Assembly (NCBI GenBank): GCA_959607715.1
Contig: CAUHNN010000002.1
Location: forward strand, 101,318 to 165,317
Direction of reading: 5' to 3'
Origin: an uncultured Eggerthella sp.
Lineage (GTDB): Bacteria > Actinomycetota > Coriobacteriia > Coriobacteriales > Eggerthellaceae
DNA length: 64,000 nucleotides
The position numbers and the translations under genes were made by a program. This document shows positions 34,745 through 43,160 of the stretch, piece by piece; position 1 is the stretch's first letter; each line of letters begins with the position of its first letter. The notes under the pieces are model-generated. The model was not told the DNA's origin and made no database searches. It saw only the letters and a list, made by a program, of their open reading frames with translations.

Positions 34745-36646
34745 ATGGCTAAATGGGGTTTGTCGAAGCGACAAAAGCTGATACTCGTGGTGCTGCTGAT
34801 CGGAGCGTTCATCACCATCCTCAACCAGACGGTAGTGACGCCCGCCACGCCGCCGATCATGAACGAGATGGGCATCGATGCCGCGCTCGCTCAATGGCTC
34901 ACGACGGGATTCACCCTGGTCAACGCCATCATGATCCCCGTCACCGCTTGGCTTATCGACAAATTCCCCACGCGCGCCCTGTTCATCGTTTCGATGGTGA
35001 TCTTCGCTGCGGGTAGCGCCCTTGCCGGTTTCGCCCCCACCTTCGTTCCGTTGCTCGGCGGCCGCCTTCTGCAAGCTGCGGGCGCCGGCATCCTGATGCC
35101 CATGACCATGACGGTTTTGATGCGCATGTTCCCCGTTGAGCGCCGCGGCTCGGCGATGGGCCTGTTCGGCTTGGTGATCGCCTTCGCTCCTGCCATCGGC
35201 CCGACGCTTGCCGGTATCGTCATCGATCTGGCGAATTGGCGAATCCTGTTCATATCGATCGCCGTGCTTTCGCTGCTGCTTGTTGCGGTGACCCCGTTCG
35301 TTCTCAAGAGCGACGCGCCCGAGCATCCCGATGCGGTGCTCGATAAAACGTCGGTCTTCCTTTCCACGTTGGGCTTCGGCACCCTGCTGTACGGGTTTTC
35401 CGCGATCGGATCCTACGGCTTGAGCATCCAGGCGCTCGCATCGAGCGGCGTCGGCGCCATCGCGCTGGTCTTCTTCTTCCGTCGTCAGCTGAAGATGGAC
35501 GAGCCCATGCTGCAGGTGCGCGTGCTTGCGAACCGTAAATTCTTGGTGGGAACGATCATCGGCATGCTGGTGCAGGCGTCGCTGCTTGCCGCCGGCGTCC
35601 TTATCCCCATCTACCTGCAAACGCTCATGGGCTATTCGGCGACGGTTTCCGGCTTGGTTATTTTGCCGGGCGCGATCCTTATGGGTGTTATGGGGCCCGT
35701 TGCGGGAAGGCTGTTCGACAAGCATGGGCCGCGCGTGCTGAGTCTGATCGGTATGACGCTTCTGGTGGCCACTACGTTCGTGTTCGCCACGCTTAATTCC
35801 GAAACGGACCTCATCTTCATGACCGCCGTGTACACCGTGCGCATGTTCTCGCTCACGCTGGTCAACATGCCCATCACCACGTGGGCCATGAACGCCTTGG
35901 ATGATGAGCTGATCAACCACGGAACGTCGGTGAACAACACGTTCCGCCAGATGGCGGGCTCGTTGGGAACGGCTATCCTGATCAGCGTCTATACGCTTTC
36001 CGCGGCTGCTCTTGCCCCTCTTCAGGGCAGCCTTCAGGCGAACATCACCGGCGTCAACGCCGCGTTTGCCGTGGGCGGTGTGCTGTGCTTGATCGGCCTG
36101 TTCATGACCATCGCCTTCGTGAAGGATAAGCCGGGCGATCGCGTGGTGAGCGAAAAGCGCGAGCGCAACCGCACGGTGCTGGAATCCATCATGCAGCGCG
36201 ATGTGTACACGATCGATTCGCACGCGACCGTGCTTGAAGCGATGCATCTGCTGGTGGAAAAGGGCATCAGCGCGGCGCCTGTCGTCAATTCCAAGGGCGA
36301 GCCACGCGGCTTCGTGTCCGACGGCGATATCATGAGGCATCTCTCGAAGCGCTCGCAGGTCTACACCGATCCGATTCTGTTCATCATGCGTGAGCGAAAA
36401 GACGATGCGGAATTCGATGAGAAGCTCGAGCGCTTGATGGGGATGGAGGTGCGCGACATCGCGACGCGCGGCATCATCGGCGTGGATATCCATGACGACC
36501 TTCCTACGGTTTGCCGAATTTTGGGCGACAATCACCTGAAGAAGGCCCCGGTTCTCGATGACGGCATCGTCGTCGGCGTGGTGAATCGTTCCGATCTGAC
36601 GCAATATTCCATGCGCACGTACCTCGAGCGCACCAACGCCCTGTAA
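34745..36646 (+). CDS. DHA2-type MFS drug transporter fused to a C-terminal CBS pair
   Basis: A 633-residue protein. The first 490 residues form a 14-helix carrier of the EmrB/QacA (DHA2) group, with the LNQTVVTPATPPIMNEMG start and the motif C-like GPTLAGIVIDLANWRILF. Residues about 500-625 contain two CBS modules (ESIMQRDVYTIDSHATVLEAM and VRDIATRGIIGVDIHDDLPT). CBS pairs usually bind adenosine nucleotides and gate transporters or enzymes, so this carrier may be controlled by cell energy state; this is inference. The ATG at 34745 follows AAAGGAG. The fusion is uncommon among MFS carriers, as far as I know. Confidence 0.88.
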   Translation: MAKWGLSKRQKLILVVLLIGAFITILNQTVVTPATPPIMNEMGIDAALAQWLTTGFTLVNAIMIPVTAWLIDKFPTRALFIVSMVIFAAGSALAGFAPTFVPLLGGRLLQAAGAGILMPMTMTVLMRMFPVERRGSAMGLFGLVIAFAPAIGPTLAGIVIDLANWRILFISIAVLSLLLVAVTPFVLKSDAPEHPDAVLDKTSVFLSTLGFGTLLYGFSAIGSYGLSIQALASSGVGAIALVFFFRRQLKMDEPMLQVRVLANRKFLVGTIIGMLVQASLLAAGVLIPIYLQTLMGYSATVSGLVILPGAILMGVMGPVAGRLFDKHGPRVLSLIGMTLLVATTFVFATLNSETDLIFMTAVYTVRMFSLTLVNMPITTWAMNALDDELINHGTSVNNTFRQMAGSLGTAILISVYTLSAAALAPLQGSLQANITGVNAAFAVGGVLCLIGLFMTIAFVKDKPGDRVVSEKRERNRTVLESIMQRDVYTIDSHATVLEAMHLLVEKGISAAPVVNSKGEPRGFVSDGDIMRHLSKRSQVYTDPILFIMRERKDDAEFDEKLERLMGMEVRDIATRGIIGVDIHDDLPTVCRILGDNHLKKAPVLDDGIVVGVVNRSDLTQYSMRTYLERTNAL

Positions 36647-36756
36647 GGATTCTTTCGCGGGTTGCGCGCTGCTCTTGATCGACCCGATATGGGTTAGTCG
36701 GTTTACGTAAGGTAGACTAGTGTTCGAGAGGGGATCGTGAGGGGGCGTATAGAAAG

Positions 36757-37683
36757 ATGAATCTTGCACAGTTGCGGTACTTCGTCGCGGTTGCCCAGAT
36801 GGAGCATTACGGCCGTGCAGCCAAAGCGCTGTACCTCACGCAGCCTGCCTTGTCCAATTCCATCAGACGCCTCGAAAAGGAGCTGGGCTTCCCCCTTTTC
36901 AAGAGCGAGGGTCGCAATGTTGCCCTGACCAGCGAGGGGAAGGTGCTTCTCGAGCACGTTGTCGATTCCCTCGAGCGATTCGACAGCGGTCTCGATGCCG
37001 CTCGGCGTTGCCATGAGGAGGAAGGATGCATCGTTCGAGTGGGCTCTGTGGCAAGCTTGCTGCGCGGGCCGCTTTCCTCTTTTTTGAGCGGCCACTGCAA
37101 GGGCGAGTGCCGCGGCGTTGAATTCGAGATATCGCTCCACGGATCGACCAAGGAGCTTCTCTTGAAGTTATTCGACAATACCTTCGATGTTGTGTTTTGC
37201 GGGTATCCCGTTGGGGAGCCCACGTTGGATTGGGTTCCTCTGTTCAGGCAGGATGCGGTGGTTATCGTGCATGAATCCCACCCTCTAGCCGATAGGGAGA
37301 TGCTGAGCATCGACGACATCAGGCCGTATCCTCTGTTGTCGTATCGTCCGCCTTCATACATGTACTACGCTTTCGAGAATATGTTCAAAGAGAAGGGCTT
37401 GAGTCCTAAGCTCGTTTTCGACGACGACGTGAGCGCCCTTTCGGTTATGGCGGTCAGCCCTGATAGTGTAGGTATCGCCATCGACTCTGCTCGCGATTGC
37501 CTATGGGATTCCATTCGCATGATTCCAATCGAAGAGTTCCTCGAGCCGTATCATTACGTCGGAATGGCGTTTCGCTCCAACGTCGAGCTTGCCCCCGAGG
37601 TGGCTAGCTTCGTGGAAAGCGTGAAACGTTATTCTCGGGAAAACATCACCGAGGAGCCGATCGAGCGTCGCTACTACCATTAA
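36757..37683 (+). CDS. LysR-family transcriptional regulator
   Basis: A 308-residue LTTR. The N-terminal winged helix-turn-helix is at about residues 1-60 (MNLAQLRYFVAVAQMEHYGRAAKALYLTQPALS), followed by a linker helix and the two-lobed effector domain. The ligand is not known. It lies between the MFS-CBS gene and the leftward CoA-transferase/acyl-CoA dehydrogenase operon that converges with it, so either could be its target. The ribosome site GAAAG is modest. A strong terminator follows. Confidence 0.92.
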   Translation: MNLAQLRYFVAVAQMEHYGRAAKALYLTQPALSNSIRRLEKELGFPLFKSEGRNVALTSEGKVLLEHVVDSLERFDSGLDAARRCHEEEGCIVRVGSVASLLRGPLSSFLSGHCKGECRGVEFEISLHGSTKELLLKLFDNTFDVVFCGYPVGEPTLDWVPLFRQDAVVIVHESHPLADREMLSIDDIRPYPLLSYRPPSYMYYAFENMFKEKGLSPKLVFDDDVSALSVMAVSPDSVGIAIDSARDCLWDSIRMIPIEEFLEPYHYVGMAFRSNVELAPEVASFVESVKRYSRENITEEPIERRYYH

Positions 37684-37726
37684 TCGATCGGATGATTTGT
37701 TTAGCGAGAAACGAGCCGCAAACGAG

Positions 37727-37759
37727 AAAGAGGCAGCCTCATTGGAGGCTGCCTCTTTT
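37727..37759. terminator. Bidirectional terminator
   Basis: AAAGAGGCAGCCTC / GAGGCTGCCTCTTT around ATTG with a T-tract, between the convergent LysR and CoA-transferase genes. Confidence 0.92.
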
Positions 37760-37830
37760 GGAAGAAGGGCTTATATGCGTATGATGCTTTTCTAGTTTTC
37801 CTGAAGAACGAAAGAGCATGCGTCGAGAGT

Positions 37831-39171
37831 CTAGCTTTGCTGGGGCCCGAATGACAGGTCGTCGAGCTTCGCCGGAGCTTCTTCGGTGAAGCAACGAACG
37901 TTTCCTGCTGCCGCCAGGGCATCGATTTCCTCTTCGCTGTATCCCAGGTCCATCATGACCGAGCGCGTGTCGTAGCCGACGGGCTTCGCGCGGCTGATGA
38001 CCGGATCGCCTTGGCTCTTCATGCGGATGGGGATCGTGGTGATGGAATGGTCGCCGATGCTGTCGTAGTGGATGGGGCGAAGCATGTCGTTGACGTATGC
38101 TTCGTCGTCTTCAAGAACGTCTTCCATGGTGTTGCAAACCGCATAGGGGACGTCATTTGCGTCGAAGACTTCCTTCCAGTATGCCCAGTCGTGCTTGGCG
38201 AAGGCTTCGGCCATCATGTTCACCACCGTCGCGTTGTCGCCGTTGGCGTTGATGGTCTCGCAGTTCGTGTAGCGCGGGTCATCCGCGTATTCCTCAAGGC
38301 CGATCAGGCGCGCGACGAACGGATACCAGGAATCGTAGGTGCCGTAGCAGATGAGGAACCATATGCCATCAGCGGTCATGTATGAATTGTTGGTCGGGCA
38401 GGGCACGGCTTTGCGGCTCTTCGGGAAAGGCACGCCGAAGGGCGCGGAAACGACCGGAACTTGCATGCCCCACAATGCCATGTGGTGAAGATTGACGGTG
38501 ACGTGGTCGCCAACGCCTGTGCGCTGGGCGCGCCAGACGGCGCTCATGATGCCAAGACCGAGTGCGATGCAGGAATTGAAGTCGCCGAAGGCGGCCGGCA
38601 TGTTGCCTGGCTGGAAATGCTCGCCGGCTTGTGGGATGGACATCAGCAGGCCGCCGCGCGCGGAATAGCAGGTTGCATCGAAGCCCTTAGCGTCCTTCAT
38701 ATCCCCTCGCTCGCCATAGCCGCGCATCTGGCCGTACACCAAACGCGGATAACGGGCATGCAGCGTTTCGTAGTCGTAGCCCAAGCGCTTCAGGGAAGGA
38801 TTGCGCAGGCTCGTGACGAACACGTCGGCCCGATCGAGCAGCTTCTCGACCAGATCACGACCTCCGTCTGATCTCATGTCGATGGAAAGGAATTTCTTGT
38901 TGGCGTTGCTCATATCGAAGGCGGGATTGTCTGCGCCGAGTTCCGGCATGCCGAATCCGACGCCGTCTCCGCGGTGGAGATTGCCCTTGATGGTTTCGAT
39001 CTTGTAGACCGTGGCGCCCATTTCGCCGAGCGCACGTGTGCAGGCGGGCATTGCGACGTAGTCGCCCAGCTCGACTACCACGAGGCCTTCAAGGCCTTTG
39101 GGCAGTTCGTCGACGGGAACGTCTTTGAACTCTTCGGCGGGGGGCATGACGATTCGTTGATCTAGGCTCAC
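37831..39171 (-). CDS. Family III CoA-transferase (CaiB/BaiF)
   Basis: A 446-residue class III CoA-transferase. The start GLVVVELGDYVAMPACTRALGEMGATVYKIE and the catalytic aspartate region KGFDATCYSARGG are diagnostic. These enzymes move CoA from one acid to another through an aspartyl-CoA intermediate, for example in carnitine, bile-acid and aromatic-acid metabolism. It is the second gene after the acyl-CoA dehydrogenase at 39208-40368 with a 36-bp gap that holds a TGAACATGTTCA palindrome. It resembles closely the paralogue at 45815-47089. The natural acid substrate is not known. Confidence 0.92.
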   Translation of the reverse strand: MSLDQRIVMPPAEEFKDVPVDELPKGLEGLVVVELGDYVAMPACTRALGEMGATVYKIETIKGNLHRGDGVGFGMPELGADNPAFDMSNANKKFLSIDMRSDGGRDLVEKLLDRADVFVTSLRNPSLKRLGYDYETLHARYPRLVYGQMRGYGERGDMKDAKGFDATCYSARGGLLMSIPQAGEHFQPGNMPAAFGDFNSCIALGLGIMSAVWRAQRTGVGDHVTVNLHHMALWGMQVPVVSAPFGVPFPKSRKAVPCPTNNSYMTADGIWFLICYGTYDSWYPFVARLIGLEEYADDPRYTNCETINANGDNATVVNMMAEAFAKHDWAYWKEVFDANDVPYAVCNTMEDVLEDDEAYVNDMLRPIHYDSIGDHSITTIPIRMKSQGDPVISRAKPVGYDTRSVMMDLGYSEEEIDALAAAGNVRCFTEEAPAKLDDLSFGPQQS

Positions 39172-39190
39172 GATAACCTCCTTGGCTAAA

Positions 39191-39202
39191 TGAACATGTT
39201 CA
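39191..39202. promoter_or_regulatory. TGAACATGTTCA palindrome inside the dehydrogenase/CoA-transferase operon
   Basis: A perfect 12-bp palindrome in the short gap before the CoA-transferase gene, identical to the one at 40545-40556 in front of the operon. Confidence 0.55.
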
Positions 39203-39207
39203 CTACT

Positions 39208-40368
39208 CTAATTTCGATGGTACTGTTTTGCAATCTGTCTTCCTGCGATGTGGACCATGATCTCATCGGTGCCGGCGCCGAATCGATTGCCGCGGCAATC
39301 GGCCCATATACGCCCTACGCGGGATTGACCTGCATATCCGATTCCGCCCATGATCTGAAGAGCATCATCGGCGATCTCGAAAGCGCTTCGTACGACGAAG
39401 CGCTTCATTAGCGCAGAGCTAGTGCGAACAGATATTCCGTTGTCCAGCTCCCACAGGGTTCGGTAGAGCCAAACGCGGGATGCTTGAAGCTTCGTTTCCA
39501 TTTCGGTGAGCTTTTCTTGGATAAGCTGGAACGAGCTCAGGGGTTTTTCGAAGGCGATGCGCTCGGAAACGTAGGAGGCGGCGTCGTCCATCGCCGCCTG
39601 GGCGAGTCCGAGGCTCCAGCAGGCGACGAAGCATCGCTCGGTTTCGAGTCCCTTCATCAATCCGAGGAATCCTGCGCCTTCTTCGCCTAGTCTGTCTGCG
39701 TCGGTTACGCGTACGTCGGTGAGCGTGCAATCTTCCACGGGAATGATTTGCTGGCCGATCTTCCCCATCGGCTCGAGATGCACTCCTTCGGCGTCGCGCG
39801 GGACAAGCCACATGGATATGCTCGAGTTGCTTCGAGAGGGATCCTCGTCTTTGGCGAGGACGAGGATGTAGGGGGAAACGGATCCTTGGGCCAGGAAGGT
39901 TTTCTTTCCGTTGATAAGGTACGTGCCGTCTTCTTGGCGTTGTGCGCATGTTGTCATGTTCATGGTGTCGGACCCTGCTTCAGGCTCGGAAATGCCGAGG
40001 CTGAATGGGGTACGGCCCGTTTGACGATACTGGCCCATCAGTGCGTCGATTTGTTCAGGAGTGGCGGAATTGGAAAGATAGAACAGCGCCATGGTGCTGT
40101 TGATGAAAGGTAGCGTGGCGGCTGAGTGATGATAGGCGGCTTCGAGGGCTAACCCGATGGTGAGTTTGCTTGCGGGCTTGCCGCCGTAAGCCTCGTTTAG
40201 GCCGAGCAGGCCATGCCCTCGATCAACCCATGCCTTTGTGGCTTCAAGAGGGATTTCGTGTCTTTCGTACATTGTGCGTACGTCGTTTTCTCCGAAATAC
40301 TCTGCGCAGTATTCCGCGACGTCGTTTACTAGCGAGATTTGTTCGTCACTGAGGGAAAAGTCCATCAT
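39208..40368 (-). CDS. Acyl-CoA dehydrogenase
   Basis: A 386-residue FAD enzyme of the acyl-CoA dehydrogenase family, with the FSLGISEPEAGSD flavin-contact motif, the IGKKTFLAQG-like strand (NGKKTFLAQGS), and the C-terminal QIMGGIGYAGQSRVGRIWADCRGNRFGAGTDEIM segment. The catalytic base near the C-terminus is probably in the GAGTDEI region, as in CaiA-like members. It should oxidise or, in reverse, help reduce an acyl/enoyl-CoA. Two ATGs stand together (40368 and 40365) behind an AAGGGGG site; I take the first. With the CaiB-like gene downstream it recalls the caiA-caiB pair of carnitine metabolism, which is only an analogy. Confidence 0.9.
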   Translation of the reverse strand: MMDFSLSDEQISLVNDVAEYCAEYFGENDVRTMYERHEIPLEATKAWVDRGHGLLGLNEAYGGKPASKLTIGLALEAAYHHSAATLPFINSTMALFYLSNSATPEQIDALMGQYRQTGRTPFSLGISEPEAGSDTMNMTTCAQRQEDGTYLINGKKTFLAQGSVSPYILVLAKDEDPSRSNSSISMWLVPRDAEGVHLEPMGKIGQQIIPVEDCTLTDVRVTDADRLGEEGAGFLGLMKGLETERCFVACWSLGLAQAAMDDAASYVSERIAFEKPLSSFQLIQEKLTEMETKLQASRVWLYRTLWELDNGISVRTSSALMKRFVVRSAFEIADDALQIMGGIGYAGQSRVGRIWADCRGNRFGAGTDEIMVHIAGRQIAKQYHRN

Positions 40369-40512
40369 CGACCCCCTTCTTCGTTTACCGCCGATAAGAG
40401 AACCGCACGTCGTTGCGCGCGGTGTTCGCTCCTTGCTTTGCGGTTTGAGGGGCGTTGGCGTGGGGCTTGCCTCCTCTTTTGTGATGGTATGGCATAAGCG
40501 ACGAGGAGGCTC

Positions 40513-40541
40513 ATCACACTTGGTAATGCTATTCATTACAA
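40513..40541 (-). promoter_or_regulatory. Promoter of the acyl-CoA dehydrogenase operon
   Basis: On the complementary strand TTGTAA (40541-40536) and TGTGAT (40518-40513) are 17 bases apart. Both hexamers are imperfect, as expected for an activated promoter. Confidence 0.45.
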
Positions 40542-40544
40542 ACT

Positions 40545-40556
40545 TGAACATGTTCA
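40545..40556. promoter_or_regulatory. TGAACATGTTCA palindrome next to the -35 region
   Basis: A perfect 12-bp palindrome that lies three bases upstream of the putative -35, centred near -44 of the leftward promoter, a typical place for an activator. Confidence 0.6.
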
Positions 40557-40891
40557 TATTCGAGTTTCTGCTGACTCGGTATCCCCAGCTCACGGAAGCG
40601 TGCAGGGCCAGGAATGGCTTCTCAAAGCGATTTGTGATGATCGGAATCGTTTTTGTTATTGGAATTGGCTATTTCGTTACGGGAACATGGGGTCAGAAGA
40701 AGGGGGGGCGCTTCGGACGTCGGGGGGATGTGGGGTCCCCGAATGCTTCGGAGGTGGAACCGCCTTCCTGCAGGCGTCGAACGATAGATGTCGGCATCGG
40801 GGAAGGACTCGAAAAGCCGGGTCCTTCCGTCCTTGCTCGATTCCGGCATCGTCGTTCGCGGGAGTTTTGAAATGGTAGAAAGGGGAGAACA

Positions 40892-42298
40892 ATGGCTCAA
40901 GATGCGAAACCCGATCTTCAGAGGACGTATCACGGCATCGCGGCTCGACTCGATCGGTTGCCAATTGGCAAGGTCCAGAAGAAGACGCTGTTCATTCTTG
41001 GCGGCGTCATTTTTTGCGATTCGATCGACATGTCGATCGGCGGTCCCGTTATCGCCCAGCTCTTGACCACGGGATGGTCCGATCCCAATCTTAATGCGAT
41101 TTTCGTTTCGATTACCATGGTAGGTTACCTGTTCGGTGGCCTTATCTCTGGCGCTATTTCCGACGGCATCGGACGCAAGAAGGCGGCGCTTTTCCTGTGC
41201 GCGCTGTTCAGCGCTGGCTGTTTGGCGGGTGCCGCTGCTCCGGATATGTACTTCCTCATCGCGTGCCGTTTCATCATGGGCCTCGGTTTGGGCGGCGCGT
41301 ATCCGTGTTGCTATTCCACGCTTTCGGAGTTCACCCCTCCGAAAAAGCGCGGTCAGTGGCAGGCCTACATCGCCCTGGTCGCCAACACGGGTACTCCCGT
41401 CGGCGCGTTCTTGTGCATGGTCATCATGCCCATGGTCGGTTGGCGCGCGATCTTCCTGTTCGCGGGCATTTTGGGCGTCGTCTTCCTTATCCTGACCTAC
41501 TTCTTCATCGACGAGTCGCCGCGCTGGTTGGCGGTCAAGGGGCGGACCGATGAGGCCGATGCTTTACTGAACAAGTATGAAAGCCAGGCGGCAGAGGCAG
41601 GTAAGCCCGTCGAGAAGGTCGAAGATGCGGTTATCGAGAAGGCTTCTTCTGTCGAGGAGGTCAAGCAGCTTGGATGGGGCTTCCTGTTCAGCAAGAAGAT
41701 GCTGGGCAGAACGCTTTCCATGTGCTTCGCGATGTTTGCCATGAACGTATGCGTCTACACGGTCGTTACCTGGACGCCGTCGATCTTCGTGTCGCGCGGT
41801 TTCGATGTTGCGTATTCCACGGCTATGACCGCGGTCATGCAAGCAGGTATTCCCTGCGGTGTTTTCCTGATGAGCTGCCTGGTCGAGCATTTCGATCGCA
41901 AGAAGTGGTTCTGCGTGACGCTCACCATCGTCGGCTTCGCGGGTCTGCTGTGGTCGCAAATCCCCGCTGATCAAACGATCCTCATCATGGCCGTCGGATT
42001 CCTGCTGTGCATGATCACCTACGGTTGGTCCACCCATATTTCTGCGGTGTTCTTGCCTGAACCGTTCCCGACGCAATGCCGCATCCGCGGGGCAGGCTTC
42101 TGCAACGCATTCGGTCGCTTGGGCGGCATTCTGAGCCCCTACTGGATCGCGTTCTTTATCGCGCAAGGAAACGTTACCGCGGTGTACCTTGTTTCTGCCG
42201 GTATCGCCATCTTCTCGGTTATCTTCATGGCCATCTTCGGATTCGAAACCCGTGGAAAGACCCTGGAGGAAATCAACAAGGGTATCTTGGACGACTAA
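40892..42298 (+). CDS. MFS transporter, sugar/acid:H+ symporter type (paralogue 1 of 3)
   Basis: A 468-residue carrier with about 12 helices. The loop motifs SDGIGRKKAAL (between helices 2 and 3), IDESPRWLAVKGR and FETRGKTLEEI at the C-terminus are typical of the sugar-porter/AAHS (aromatic acid symporter) side of the superfamily. The N-terminus YHGIAARLDRLPIGKVQKK is shared with the carriers at 44221 and 56200, which defines a local paralogue family. It is divergent from the acyl-CoA dehydrogenase/CoA-transferase operon, so import of that operon's organic acid substrate is likely. The GAAAGGGGAG site precedes the ATG. Confidence 0.9.
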   Translation: MAQDAKPDLQRTYHGIAARLDRLPIGKVQKKTLFILGGVIFCDSIDMSIGGPVIAQLLTTGWSDPNLNAIFVSITMVGYLFGGLISGAISDGIGRKKAALFLCALFSAGCLAGAAAPDMYFLIACRFIMGLGLGGAYPCCYSTLSEFTPPKKRGQWQAYIALVANTGTPVGAFLCMVIMPMVGWRAIFLFAGILGVVFLILTYFFIDESPRWLAVKGRTDEADALLNKYESQAAEAGKPVEKVEDAVIEKASSVEEVKQLGWGFLFSKKMLGRTLSMCFAMFAMNVCVYTVVTWTPSIFVSRGFDVAYSTAMTAVMQAGIPCGVFLMSCLVEHFDRKKWFCVTLTIVGFAGLLWSQIPADQTILIMAVGFLLCMITYGWSTHISAVFLPEPFPTQCRIRGAGFCNAFGRLGGILSPYWIAFFIAQGNVTAVYLVSAGIAIFSVIFMAIFGFETRGKTLEEINKGILDD

Positions 42299-42358
42299 TT
42301 CGGACAAATCGGCTCGATGGCCCGCTTTTATCGGGCCGCTGAAACCGTAAGCCCGATG

Positions 42359-42386
42359 GGGCCGACGCAGCAAGGCGTCGGCCCTT
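42359..42386 (+). terminator. Terminator after the MFS gene
   Basis: GGGCCGACGC / GCGTCGGCCC with a 6-base loop, followed by TTT. Confidence 0.75.
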
Positions 42387-42448
42387 TGGGCGATGCGGAT
42401 GTTCACGGAAGAGCGCTAGCGCAGTAATTCGAAAGGAAGGTGATCTGC

Positions 42449-43045
42449 GTGACGAAGAAGAAGGGCAAGAAGAAAAAGATCGTCAAACCGGAGTTCGGGC
42501 AGATCCTCTACGACGAGAACGGTTATCGGGTCGGAGACGACGGCTACCCCATGACTCGGTGTAGAAGACGGCTTCATCGCACGCTCGACTTCCTTTTGAT
42601 GGGGGGATATGTATGCATCGTCGTAGCGGTAGTGTGCGTTTTGGCGGCGTTCTTCCAAAATCAATCGATCACCCCTATGGAGTTCGTTTATTACGGTGGC
42701 AACGAGTTCAACGGCGTTCCTATAGCGAACCTTCTGCGCATTGAAGCGCTTTGCGTATTCCTGATCGGACTGGCCGCCGTCGCCCTCTCTCACCGCGGCT
42801 TCTCATGGCTTTACGACGATGAAGAGGATCGGCGGAGCTTCACGAAGTTCTACGCGGTGGTCGTCGTGCTGTTCGGTGGATGGAGCGCGTATCTGCTTTT
42901 GTTCGTCGGCTTGATCGATCCGCTTTCCCTGACTATGGCCGTTTTGGTTGGCTTGATGGTTCGTTTCGTGAGCCAGGTGGATGAGGAGCGCGAAACGTTG
43001 CGCCCGTCGGTTGTTCCCGGAAGGACGAGCCCAGCAGGGCGGTAG
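42449..43045 (+). CDS. Membrane protein of unknown function with a lysine-rich N-terminus
   Basis: A 198-residue protein beginning VTKKKGKKKKIVKPEFG, then a conserved-looking GQILYDENGYRVGDDGYPM segment, and four hydrophobic helices (about 45-70, 85-110, 130-150, 155-172). No family is recognised. The GTG at 42449 is preferred because GAAAGGAAGG (42431-42440) is spaced eight bases before it; a GTG at 42440 overlaps that site. It stands alone and converges with the AIM24 gene. Confidence 0.6.
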   Translation: MTKKKGKKKKIVKPEFGQILYDENGYRVGDDGYPMTRCRRRLHRTLDFLLMGGYVCIVVAVVCVLAAFFQNQSITPMEFVYYGGNEFNGVPIANLLRIEALCVFLIGLAAVALSHRGFSWLYDDEEDRRSFTKFYAVVVVLFGGWSAYLLLFVGLIDPLSLTMAVLVGLMVRFVSQVDEERETLRPSVVPGRTSPAGR

Positions 43046-43094
43046 ATACAGCGATGGGGAGGGAAAGAGCGAAGCTCTTATTTATATCGATATG

Positions 43095-43132
43095 ACAAAG
43101 GGGAAGCGACGTCTGCATCGCTTCCCCTTTGT
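43095..43132. terminator. Perfect bidirectional terminator
   Basis: ACAAAGGGGAAGCGA / TCGCTTCCCCTTTGT, a 15-bp stem between convergent genes. Confidence 0.9.
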
Positions 43133-43160
43133 GCGTACTGATCGTTTGCGGTTGCTCGGG

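Larger units (their letters stand above)
40369..40891. other. 523-base divergent control region
   Basis: No gene is supported. It separates the leftward acyl-CoA dehydrogenase operon from the rightward MFS gene. It holds a leftward promoter (40513-40541) and a TGAACATGTTCA palindrome directly upstream of it. The part from 40600 to 40890 shows G-rich stretches and no clear rightward promoter. Confidence 0.5.

Noticed and set aside
34532..36769. 745-codon complementary-strand frame
   Set aside because: It mirrors the MFS-CBS gene and part of its leader; its composition (His, Gln, Arg, Asp) is that of an antisense shadow.
40238..40870. 210-codon rightward frame in the divergent region
   Set aside because: It begins inside the acyl-CoA dehydrogenase gene, has no ribosome site and no domain; the region is better read as promoter and operator sequence.
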